From NCBI RefSeq assembly GCF_014384895.1, contig NZ_JACRSQ010000001.1, positions 1-64,000 on the forward strand: DNA of 64,000 nucleotides. Reading direction: 5' to 3'. The notes beneath the pieces are model-generated. The model was given only the letters and a program-made list of their open reading frames with translations. It made no database searches and had not been told where the DNA came from. Positions 33,027-40,675 of the stretch are shown one piece after another. Numbering within the stretch: position 1 is the first letter of the stretch; every line of letters starts with the position of its first letter. The position numbers and the translations under genes are program-made. Origin of the DNA: Bianquea renquensis (GTDB taxonomy: Bacteria > Bacillota > Clostridia > Lachnospirales > Bianqueaceae).

Positions 33027-33782
33027 GTGGAAATATTAGCCATTGGGAATAGCTTTTCCCAGGACGCGACGCGGTATCTCCGTGAGATCGCGGTCGCAGG
33101 GGGTCAACAGCTCAATGTGACCAATTTGTATTATGGGGGGTGCAGTCTGGCCCAGCATGTCGACTTTGCATCCCGGGAGGAGGCGGCGTATGAAAAGCAG
33201 GTCAACGGAGACGGAGAGAGTCATATCAAGGCGACCAGCCGGGAGGTTCTGTCCAGCCAACCCTGGGATTTTGTCACGCTGCAACAGGCCAGCCATTTCA
33301 GCGCGGACAAAGGAACCTATCAGCCGTATCTTATGACATTGGCCGAATACGTTAGACAGTACGCGCCGGGGGCAGAGCTGGTGATCCATGAGACCTGGGC
33401 CTATGAGGAGGGCAGCCAGCGCCTGACGGAGGAACTTGGGTTTGCCAACCAGCGGGAGATGTACGATCAGCTGGAAGCCGCCTATGAACAGGCGGCAACG
33501 GATCTGGGGGGAGCTTCCATCATTCCATGTGGATATGCCTTTCAATATGCGCTGGCGCAGGGCTTCTCCAATCTGCACCGCGATACCTTTCACGCGTCAA
33601 TTCCCCAGGGGCGGTATCTGTTGGCAGCGGTTTGGTATGAGTTTTTTGCGCGGGAGACTGTGGTGGGCAATGCATTTCGTCCAGAAGGGCTGTCGGTGCG
33701 GGAACAGGAATTTTTGCAGCGATGTGCCCATGAGGCGCGGCTTGAATGGGAACAGAACCATTCGCCGCACGCCTGTCAGTAG
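33027..33782 (+). CDS. DUF4886 protein (SGNH-hydrolase-like fold)
   Basis: 251 residues, with GTG start after AGGAGGGG, 12 nt after mgtE. ILAIGNSFSQDA at the N-terminus is the DUF4886/SGNH block I with candidate nucleophile S9; VTLQQASHFS is equivalent to the later block, and HRDTFHAS near the C-terminus may supply the His. Members occur beside carbohydrate genes in gut bacteria; activity unproved. No signal peptide. Confidence 0.75.
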   Translation: MEILAIGNSFSQDATRYLREIAVAGGQQLNVTNLYYGGCSLAQHVDFASREEAAYEKQVNGDGESHIKATSREVLSSQPWDFVTLQQASHFSADKGTYQPYLMTLAEYVRQYAPGAELVIHETWAYEEGSQRLTEELGFANQREMYDQLEAAYEQAATDLGGASIIPCGYAFQYALAQGFSNLHRDTFHASIPQGRYLLAAVWYEFFARETVVGNAFRPEGLSVREQEFLQRCAHEARLEWEQNHSPHACQ

Positions 33783-33815
33783 AGCGAAGTGGCTATGCGA
33801 ATAACGGGATTTCAA

Positions 33816-33843
33816 AAGCGGTATGGGCTGCCCCATACCGCTT
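33816..33843 (+). terminator. Terminator downstream of the DUF4886 gene
   Basis: AAGCGGTATGGG and CCCATACCGCTT form a perfect 12-bp stem with a 4-nt loop. The tail (CCTCTTCC) is only moderately T-rich. Confidence 0.6.
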
Positions 33844-33856
33844 CCTCTTCCTATAG

Positions 33857-33880
33857 AAAAGTCCGCCGTGAGGCGGACCT
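33857..33880 (-). terminator. Terminator of melA
   Basis: On the minus strand GTCCGCC, TCAC loop, GGCGGAC, then TTTT, ending just beyond the melA stop. Confidence 0.75.
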
Positions 33881-33886
33881 TATGGT

Positions 33887-35197
33887 TTAATGATACTTGG
33901 GTAGCCAATCGCCATGGGCCTCGATGAGATCGTCGCACAGCGAACGGATGTCGTCGATGGACAGCTCGGAGGTGGTGTGGGGGTCCAGCATGGCGGCCAT
34001 GTAGATGTATTCCTTTTTCAATGTTTCCGCTGCTTTAATTGTCAGCAGCTGAACGTTGATATTGGTGCGATTCAGAGCAGCACACTGTTCCGGCAGATCT
34101 CCTACATAGCAAGGGTTGATTCCATTGCGGTCAACCAGACAGGGGACTTCCACACAAGCATTTTGGGGAAGGTTTGTGATTAAACCGTTGTTGAGCACGT
34201 TTCCGTGGATGCGGTACGGCTTGTCGTCTATGACAGCTTGAATGATGTAGGAAGCAAATTCATGTGTCTTTTTGTGCTCGATGTGGGAATCGTGGAGGAG
34301 GCTCTCCCGCATCTCATTCCAGCCATTGATCTGGTTGACGCAGCGGCGAGGGTACTCATCCAGAGGTATTTTGAAGCGGTCGATGAGCTCCGGATATTTA
34401 TCTTTGATAAAGTAGGGGCCATATTCGGCATTATGTTCGCTGGACTCGGTGATATAGTAGCCAAAATGTTTCATAAGTTCGAGTCGAACCAAATCCTTGC
34501 CCTCTGTATTGTACGCGGGGTCGCTGGCGCGGCGCTTGATCTCAGGGTACAGATCGTTGCCAGCTAAGTCCTCGATCTTCAACAGCCAAGCCTGATGATT
34601 GATGCCGGCGATCTCCCAGCGCGTCTTGTCCTTGTATTCCTCCATGCCCAAGGTGTCCAGAAGTCCATTGGCGCACGCCTGAACAGAATGGCAAAGGCCA
34701 ACGGTGCGGATATTGGTAAAGCGCTGCATATATCCGGAGAGCATGGCCATGGGATTGGTGTAGTTTAAGAAGATGGCATTGGGGCAGAGACGCTCCATAT
34801 CATCCGCATACGCCTTCATGACGGGAATGGTGCGAAGTGCGCGGAAGATTCCGCCGATGCCAAGGGTATCCGCAATGGTCTGGCGAAGTCCATATTTTTT
34901 CGGGACTTCAAAGTCTGTGATGGTGCAGGGATCATACAGCCCTACCTGAATGGCGTTGACGACAAAATCAGCGCCGCGGAAGGCTTCCTCCTTGTCCAGA
35001 GTCTGGTGGATATGCGCTTTTCCCTGGGCGGTTGCATTGATATTGGTAAGGATCTGATAGGAATCATCCAGGCGTTTCGGATCGATGTCAAACAAGCATA
35101 CTTCGAAATCGCCCAGCTCCGGAGTCAGAATACAGTCGCCGATGACGTTTCTCGCGAATACCGTGCTGCCGGCTCCGACAAATGTGATTTTAATCAT
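33887..35197 (-). CDS. melA: GH4 alpha-galactosidase
   Basis: 436 residues. The NAD-binding start ITFVGAGSTVFARNVIGD, YDPCTITDFEVPKKYGLRQTIADTLG, the metal-ligand motif CHSVQ (about 174-178), AGINH, and DEYPRRCVNQ follow the E. coli MelA sequence closely through to HGDWLP at the C-terminus. GH4 enzymes need NAD+ and Mn2+ and work by oxidation-elimination on melibiose, raffinose or related alpha-galactosides in the cytoplasm. Start at 35197 after AAGGAGACCTTACC. Divergent from an AraC-type regulator, as melA and melR are in enterobacteria. Confidence 0.92.
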   Translation of the reverse strand: MIKITFVGAGSTVFARNVIGDCILTPELGDFEVCLFDIDPKRLDDSYQILTNINATAQGKAHIHQTLDKEEAFRGADFVVNAIQVGLYDPCTITDFEVPKKYGLRQTIADTLGIGGIFRALRTIPVMKAYADDMERLCPNAIFLNYTNPMAMLSGYMQRFTNIRTVGLCHSVQACANGLLDTLGMEEYKDKTRWEIAGINHQAWLLKIEDLAGNDLYPEIKRRASDPAYNTEGKDLVRLELMKHFGYYITESSEHNAEYGPYFIKDKYPELIDRFKIPLDEYPRRCVNQINGWNEMRESLLHDSHIEHKKTHEFASYIIQAVIDDKPYRIHGNVLNNGLITNLPQNACVEVPCLVDRNGINPCYVGDLPEQCAALNRTNINVQLLTIKAAETLKKEYIYMAAMLDPHTTSELSIDDIRSLCDDLIEAHGDWLPKYH

Positions 35198-35280
35198 GGT
35201 AAGGTCTCCTTGTAAATCAGATTGGGACGTATCCCTATATGCGTATCATACTATAGATTTCCTCCAATGACCAGAGAAAA

Positions 35281-35332
35281 ATGTTGCAAAAACTTGTTTT
35301 TATGTTGCATATTTCGTATTTTATGATAAGAT
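35281..35332 (+). promoter_or_regulatory. AraC-type direct-repeat operator and promoter between melA and its regulator
   Basis: ATGTTGCA occurs at 35281-35288 and again at 35302-35309, exactly 21 bp (two helical turns) apart, the spacing used by AraC-family half-sites. The second copy overlaps TTGCAT (35305-35310), the -35 of a rightward promoter with TAAGAT (35327-35332, 16-bp spacer), which would give autoregulation of the regulator gene. Confidence 0.65.
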
Positions 35333-35352
35333 AGTGCAGAGAGGGTGATGCA

Positions 35353-36237
35353 ATGGAGGAGCTTTGCAGACAGGCGAGGGACGATGACCGTTTGACGTTG
35401 ACTGGAAAAAATCGTTGGGTCGTGAACAGTGCCCTCTATATTCATCAGTGTGGATTCGAGCACTGTGCGCCAGGTCACCAGTTTGGACCGGCGGTTCGAG
35501 ATCACTATTTGATGCACTGTGTTTTAGACGGGGAGGGAGATTTTTATGTCGGGGATCAGCAATATCATCTTGAGACAGGCCAAGGGTTTCTCATCATCCC
35601 AAGCATGGTGACGACGTACCGGGCAAGCCACAGTGCGCCGTGGTATTACGCGTGGGTGGGATTTAACGGCGCCGACGCGAAGCCGATCCTGAATCAATGT
35701 GGGATCAAAGTCGACCGGCCAATCTTTGTCTTTGATGACGCGAGGAAGATGGAGCAGGTGATTCTGACTATGTCGGAACACTACGGCGCAGACCAGAACG
35801 GATTTACCGCTATGTCAGCCCTGTACGGCTTCTTCTCACAGATTTATCAGGCGGGCAGCCATGACAAGGGATTCCGGTATAATCTACTGGACCTGGCGCT
35901 GGACTATATCCACAAGAATTATTCCTATCCCATCACCGTTGAATCGGTGGCCTCCCACATCGGAGTGGACCGGAGCCATCTGTTCCGAATCTTTAAAAAA
36001 GAGCTGAATGTATCGGTGCAAGAATATCTCGTCAAATACCGGCTGCATCACAGCGCCTATCTGCTTGTGTCGACACCCCTTTCTATAACCGAGGTTATGT
36101 ATTCCAGCGGATTTAATGATCTTGCGAACTTCTCCAAGCAATTTCGCAGGTGCTTCGGCTGTTCGCCGCGGGAGTACCGCAAGCGCGCGTCGGAGGGACC
36201 TGTCCAAATTAATGGTAGTCCGAAAAATCAGATATAA
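35353..36237 (+). CDS. AraC-family transcriptional regulator (probable melA activator)
   Basis: 294 residues: an N-terminal cupin sensor domain (about 20-160, with HCVLDGEGDFYVGDQQY and GQGFLIIPS) and a C-terminal double helix-turn-helix (about 180-280: ITVESVASHIGVDRSHLFRIFK and SITEVMYSSGFNDLANFSKQFRRCFGCSPREYRK). Start follows AGAGAGGGTG. Divergent from melA with direct-repeat sites between; it probably activates melA in the presence of an alpha-galactoside. Confidence 0.9.
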   Translation: MEELCRQARDDDRLTLTGKNRWVVNSALYIHQCGFEHCAPGHQFGPAVRDHYLMHCVLDGEGDFYVGDQQYHLETGQGFLIIPSMVTTYRASHSAPWYYAWVGFNGADAKPILNQCGIKVDRPIFVFDDARKMEQVILTMSEHYGADQNGFTAMSALYGFFSQIYQAGSHDKGFRYNLLDLALDYIHKNYSYPITVESVASHIGVDRSHLFRIFKKELNVSVQEYLVKYRLHHSAYLLVSTPLSITEVMYSSGFNDLANFSKQFRRCFGCSPREYRKRASEGPVQINGSPKNQI

Positions 36238-36294
36238 ATTCTTCTCCACTTGAATAAGATAGAATTGTGTGAAATTACAGCGGGAGGAATTGCC

Positions 36295-36384
36295 ATGGGA
36301 TATATTGCTTGTTTTGTCGCTGGGGTTGTATTTGGTTTTTTGGTGGCCGCTTTGTTGAATGCCAATCACAATAACTGTGAATAA
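36295..36384 (+). CDS. 29-residue single-pass membrane peptide
   Basis: MGYIACFVAGVVFGFLVAAL, then LNANHNNCE and stop. A strong GGGAGGAATTGCC ribosome binding site lies directly upstream. One transmembrane helix fills most of the chain; the polar tail ends in Cys-Glu. Similar tiny membrane proteins (DUF3789-like) occur in Firmicutes. It lies 40 bp before tgt and is probably co-transcribed. Confidence 0.6.
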   Translation: MGYIACFVAGVVFGFLVAALLNANHNNCE

Positions 36385-36424
36385 TCGGGTCACCCATCAG
36401 AGGAAAAGGTAAGGAGAGACAGGT

Positions 36425-37561
36425 ATGTACAAACTGATAAAGAAACAGGGAAATGCGAAACGAGGAGAATACCGGACACCCCACGGGACAATTCAGACGC
36501 CGGTTTTTATGAATGTCGGAACAGCGGCCGCCATCAAGGGGGCTGTTTCGTCCATGGATTTGAAGGAGATCGGATGTCAGGTGGAATTGTCCAACACGTA
36601 CCATCTTCATGTGAGACCGGGGGATGAGATTATCTATCAGCTCGGCGGCTTGCATCGCTTTATGAACTGGGACCGCCCGATTTTGACGGATTCCGGAGGA
36701 TTTCAAGTTTTTTCACTGACCTCTCTTCGGGGGAAAATCCGGGAGGAAGGCGTGACCTTTTCCTCCCATATCGATGGGCGAAAAATTTTCATGGGGCCCG
36801 AGGAGAGTATGCGCATCCAGTCTCATCTGGCGTCCACCATCGCCATGGCCTTCGATGAGTGTCCTCCCAGCAAAGCGGACCGGCGATACATTGAAGATTC
36901 CGTATCCAGAACGGCAAGATGGCTGGTCCGCTGCAAGGAGGAGATGGATCGGCTGAATCGGTTGGAGGAAACGCTAAACCCCAATCAGCGCCTCTTTGGA
37001 ATCAACCAGGGAGGTGTTCTGGAGGATGTCCGCATCGAGCACGCAAAGCGGATCGCAGAGTTGGATTTGGATGGCTACGCCATTGGCGGGCTGGCTGTGG
37101 GGGAGACCCACGCCGAGATGTACCATATTTTGGAGGAGACGGTTCCCCACCTGCCGGTGGACAAGCCAACCTATCTGATGGGCGTTGGAACGCCGGCCAA
37201 TATTTTGGAGGCGGTGGACCGCGGGGTTGACTTCTTTGACTGTGTTCTTCCAGCGCGAAATGGACGCCATGGACACGTGTACACCCGCAGGGGCAAGATC
37301 AATCTGTGGAATGCCCAGTACCAGCTGGACACCCAGCCCATCGAGGAGGGATGCCGCTGCCCAGCTTGCCGTGCTTACAGCCGGGCGTATATCCGGCATC
37401 TGCTGAAGGCCAAAGAGATGCTGGGAATGCGCCTCTGTGTACTGCACAACCTGTACTTTTATAATACGATGATGCAGGAGATCCGGGATGCCCTGGACGA
37501 GGACCGGTATCCGGCTTACAAGCGCCAGGCCCTGGCAGGATTTGAGGAGCTCGGACTGTAA
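36425..37561 (+). CDS. tgt: tRNA-guanine(34) transglycosylase
   Basis: 378 residues, full length. TDSGGFQVFSL (active-site D89), GLAVGE, the nucleophile region DFFDCVLPARNGRHG (about 262-276) and a zinc site CRC-x2-C with a later His (CRCPACRAYSRAYIRHL) define bacterial Tgt, which exchanges guanine-34 for preQ1 in tRNAs with GUN anticodons on the way to queuosine. Start after AAGGAGAGACAGGT. In many bacteria yajC follows tgt directly; here another gene lies between. Confidence 0.96.
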   Translation: MYKLIKKQGNAKRGEYRTPHGTIQTPVFMNVGTAAAIKGAVSSMDLKEIGCQVELSNTYHLHVRPGDEIIYQLGGLHRFMNWDRPILTDSGGFQVFSLTSLRGKIREEGVTFSSHIDGRKIFMGPEESMRIQSHLASTIAMAFDECPPSKADRRYIEDSVSRTARWLVRCKEEMDRLNRLEETLNPNQRLFGINQGGVLEDVRIEHAKRIAELDLDGYAIGGLAVGETHAEMYHILEETVPHLPVDKPTYLMGVGTPANILEAVDRGVDFFDCVLPARNGRHGHVYTRRGKINLWNAQYQLDTQPIEEGCRCPACRAYSRAYIRHLLKAKEMLGMRLCVLHNLYFYNTMMQEIRDALDEDRYPAYKRQALAGFEELGL

Positions 37562-37570
37562 GGAGATTGT

Positions 37571-38161
37571 ATGGCAGAAATAATTTGGGAGGGAAACCAA
37601 GATTGGGAGAAGGATTTCCCCGATGGACAAGTCCCCGAAAATGCAGTCAAACTAAAGAGACCGGATGACATATTGAAAGCCTCATTGCCATATGGGATTT
37701 TCCCTCTGATCATATGCTTTGTGTGTGTTTTTATTAAGAAAAATGCAAGCGATGCGTTCATTTTTGATTTACGATTTATGCCCGCAGGCTTTATCATTGG
37801 ATTTTTGTTGATCCCCATACATGAATTTCTTCATGCCGTATGCTATCCGAAAAATGCAAAAGTTTATGTAGGCGTGTGCTTAAAAAAAGTTGCGGCATAT
37901 GCAGTATCATTCTGTGCGATCAGTAAAAGCCGATATATTGCTATGTCACTTGCGCCCATGGCATTAGGCATAATTCCGCTTATTATTTTTATTGTGTGTC
38001 CGTTACATTGGAAAGCTGTACTGACGATTTGTGTTGTTCCCGCTTTTATGGGAATGATTTCACCATCACCAGACTATATGGATGTAATAGCTGTCATAAA
38101 ACAAGTTCCAAAGGGGGCTAAAATCCAGGCTTCAAACGAGGGCTTGTATTGGTTCAAATAA
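37571..38161 (+). CDS. DUF3267 putative membrane zinc peptidase
   Basis: 196 residues with four hydrophobic segments (about 42-58, 73-89, 116-135 and 140-160) and HEFLH (about 93-97) in a membrane helix, a gluzincin-type metal site as in DUF3267, a family related to site-2-type proteases. Function unknown. Codon use is clearly more AT-rich than tgt and yajC on each side (many TTT/ATT/AAA codons), which suggests a recent acquisition inserted between them. Start at 37571, 9 nt after tgt, with AAGGAG at the tgt stop. Confidence 0.7.
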   Translation: MAEIIWEGNQDWEKDFPDGQVPENAVKLKRPDDILKASLPYGIFPLIICFVCVFIKKNASDAFIFDLRFMPAGFIIGFLLIPIHEFLHAVCYPKNAKVYVGVCLKKVAAYAVSFCAISKSRYIAMSLAPMALGIIPLIIFIVCPLHWKAVLTICVVPAFMGMISPSPDYMDVIAVIKQVPKGAKIQASNEGLYWFK

Positions 38162-38278
38162 ATTCCGGTTTCATTCCAATCCACGCCAGCAAGCGGTGCC
38201 AGCCCATTCTCTCCCCGTATAGTTTCCCCTATCGAATGTAACGCTACAATTTGTTCACAATAATTTCCATGCGCCCCC

Positions 38279-38307
38279 TTGACCTATGTTGATAAACAAG
38301 GTATAAT
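38279..38307 (+). promoter_or_regulatory. Promoter of yajC
   Basis: TTGACC (38279-38284), 17-bp spacer, TATAAT (38302-38307), placed after the DUF3267 gene, so yajC does not depend on tgt transcription. The stretch 38162-38278 shows nothing else. Confidence 0.75.
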
Positions 38308-38351
38308 CAAACAAGGTGTTTTTTAGAACCGATTTTAAAGGAGGATATCGA

Positions 38352-38825
38352 ATGTTTGTTTTATTGTCCACAGATGCGGCGGCGACCGGAAGCGGAACCG
38401 GCGGTTTGTTTGGAATGCTTGCTATCTATGCGGTCTTTATCGTGATCTTGTATTTTATTTTGATTCGTCCTCAGCGGAAGCGCCAGAAGCAGACGACGGC
38501 GATGCAGAACGCCATCACCAACGGCGACTGGGTGCTGTTAAACGACGGCATGTACGGCAAGGTAGTGAATGTTGTCAATGAATGTCTGATGGTTGAGTTT
38601 GGAACCAACCGCAGCATTATCATACCGGTGCGCCGCGACCAGATTCTCTCGGCGCAGGAACCTGATTTGACACAGAAGAAGATCGAGGATGTGGAGCCGG
38701 AGCCGCAGGATGATCTGGTTGGCGGGGATCTGGAGGAGGACGGCCTGGATGATTACGACAAGTATCTTCTGGAGGAAGCCGACAAGAAATCCAGCAAGAA
38801 GAGCCCGTTCAAGAAGAAGAAATAA
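38352..38825 (+). CDS. yajC: Preprotein translocase subunit YajC
   Basis: 157 residues. One N-terminal membrane helix (about 20-40) ends at YFILIRPQRKRQKQ, the YajC hallmark, then a small beta domain (GDWVLLNDGMYGKVVNV). The acidic Glu/Asp tail and a Lys-rich end (KKSSKKSPFKKKK) extend it beyond the usual 90-110 residues. Associates with SecDF in protein export. Start at 38352 after AAAGGAGGATATCGA. Confidence 0.93.
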   Translation: MFVLLSTDAAATGSGTGGLFGMLAIYAVFIVILYFILIRPQRKRQKQTTAMQNAITNGDWVLLNDGMYGKVVNVVNECLMVEFGTNRSIIIPVRRDQILSAQEPDLTQKKIEDVEPEPQDDLVGGDLEEDGLDDYDKYLLEEADKKSSKKSPFKKKK

Positions 38826-38836
38826 GTTCGATGATG

Positions 38837-38876
38837 GATCCCTTTTCGGGCCTTGGAGCCGGAGAAGGGATTTTTC
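38837..38876 (+). terminator. Terminator of yajC
   Basis: GGATCCCTT (about 38836-38844) pairs with AAGGGAT (38865-38871), with additional inner CGG/CCG pairs, then TTTTT. Confidence 0.75.
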
Positions 38877-38947
38877 ATCCTATACGAAGGTACGCCGCGG
38901 GCGGACCTGATTATAAAATTTTCCTATACAAGGGGAAAGTATACCAT

Positions 38948-40675
38948 ATGCACTATATGAAGCAGTATCTAAAACCGTATTGGAAACAATTTCTTATTGG
39001 ACCGGTCTTTAAACTTTTAGAGGCGATCTTGGAGCTATTCATGCCCATCATGATGGCGAGGATCATCAATGAGGGAGTCCTTCAGCAGGACACCGATTTT
39101 ATTCTTCAACAGGGAGGACTGATGGCGCTTATCGCCGCCATCGGAATGGGAAGCGCGTGGATCTGCCAATATAGCGCCTCCGTTGCATCCCAGGGCTTTG
39201 GCACGAGGCTGCGCTCCGATATGTTCAAAAAAATCAACGCGCTCAGCTTCTCGCAGATTGAATCCTTTGGAGCCAGCACGCTCACCACTCGTCTCACCAA
39301 CGATATCAATCAGCTTCAGCAGGCGGTGGCGATGGTCATCCGGTTGGTCATCCGAGCGCCCTTTGTCTGCATAGGAAGTGCAGTCGCCGCCATGATGATC
39401 AACGCGCGAATGTCCATCATCATCTTTCTAACGCTGCCGGTACTAGCGGGAATCGTATACTTTGTCTTTCGTGTTTCCGCGCCCCTGTACACGCGGGTCC
39501 AGCAGAAACTGGACGCCCTGTCGAGAACCGTTGGTGAAAATATCTCTGGCGTCCGCGTGATTCGAGCGTTTGCAAAAAATCCTCACGAAAAAGAACGATT
39601 TCGGCAGCGGAATGAGGAGCTGACCAGGGCGGCTGTCCGCGTAAATTTGATTTCGGCGCTGGTCAACCCTCTCACCACCTTCATCATGAATATCGCCATC
39701 GTCGTGGTGTTGTACTGTAGCGGCTGGATGATTCAGCGCGGCCAATTTGACCAAGGTTCTGTGTTGGCCTTTATCAACTATATATCCAGTATGCTGACAG
39801 CGCTGTTGGTGGTGGCGAACCTGGTTGTTCTCTTTACGAAGGCGGGAGCCAGCTTAAAGCGGGTCAACGAGGTTTTAGGGACGGAGTTGCCGGGGGAAGA
39901 GAGCGAAGTCAAGTGTGAACGGCAAATGAATGAGCCGGCGGTAGAGTTTTCCCATGTCAGCTTTCGCTACACTCCGGAGGCGAGTCTTGCTTTGGAGGAT
40001 ATTACCTTCGCCCTTCGTCAAGGGGAGACTTTAGGCATTATCGGGGGAACTGGCTCTGGCAAGACCAGTGTAGCCAACTTGATTCTCCGGCAATACCCGC
40101 TGACAGAGGGCAGAATTGAGCTCTGGGGAACGGATATCGAGGCAATTCCTCGGGAGCAGTTGCTAGAAAGAATTTCGACCGCACCCCAGAGAGCAGAGCT
40201 CTTCTCCGGCTCAATCCGGGAAAATCTACAGTGGGGCGCCCATGACGCGGAGGATGCCGACCTTCAGAAGGCGCTGAAGGCGGCACAGGCCAGTGATTTC
40301 GTGGGAGAACTGCCTCAAAAGCTGGACTCTCAGGTCGACAGAGGTGGACGAAATTTTTCTGGAGGGCAAAAGCAAAGGCTGAACATCGCCAGAGCGCTGG
40401 TGAAGAACGCCCCCCTCTTAATTCTAGACGATAGCTTCTCTGCGCTGGATTACCTGACAGAGCATAATCTGAAAACTGCGCTGAAAGAACAGTATCCAGG
40501 TACAACCCTGTTGATCATTTCCCAGAGGGTGAGCTCCATCCGAGGCGCGGATCAGATTTTGGTGCTGGATGACGGAAAGATGGCAGGGCTTGGCACCCAT
40601 GAGGAATTGATGGCTTCCTGCCCCGTTTATCAGGAGACAGTCTATTCGCAGACGCGGGAGGAGGGGACGAGATGA
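38948..40675 (+). CDS. ABC exporter half-transporter, degenerate catalytic site
   Basis: 575 residues: six-helix type I exporter domain (about 15-300) followed by a nucleotide-binding domain with Walker A GGTGSGKT (366-373), signature FSGGQKQ (about 470-476) and Walker B LLILDD (490-495). The catalytic Glu after Walker B is Asp495, the known hallmark of the degenerate site in heterodimeric exporters (TM287/288, BmrCD). Start at 38948 (MHYMKQ), the first ATG after the terminator hairpin, with a weak AAGGGG. It overlaps its partner gene by 4 nt. Substrate unknown; lipid or drug export is common. Confidence 0.9.
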   Translation: MHYMKQYLKPYWKQFLIGPVFKLLEAILELFMPIMMARIINEGVLQQDTDFILQQGGLMALIAAIGMGSAWICQYSASVASQGFGTRLRSDMFKKINALSFSQIESFGASTLTTRLTNDINQLQQAVAMVIRLVIRAPFVCIGSAVAAMMINARMSIIIFLTLPVLAGIVYFVFRVSAPLYTRVQQKLDALSRTVGENISGVRVIRAFAKNPHEKERFRQRNEELTRAAVRVNLISALVNPLTTFIMNIAIVVVLYCSGWMIQRGQFDQGSVLAFINYISSMLTALLVVANLVVLFTKAGASLKRVNEVLGTELPGEESEVKCERQMNEPAVEFSHVSFRYTPEASLALEDITFALRQGETLGIIGGTGSGKTSVANLILRQYPLTEGRIELWGTDIEAIPREQLLERISTAPQRAELFSGSIRENLQWGAHDAEDADLQKALKAAQASDFVGELPQKLDSQVDRGGRNFSGGQKQRLNIARALVKNAPLLILDDSFSALDYLTEHNLKTALKEQYPGTTLLIISQRVSSIRGADQILVLDDGKMAGLGTHEELMASCPVYQETVYSQTREEGTR

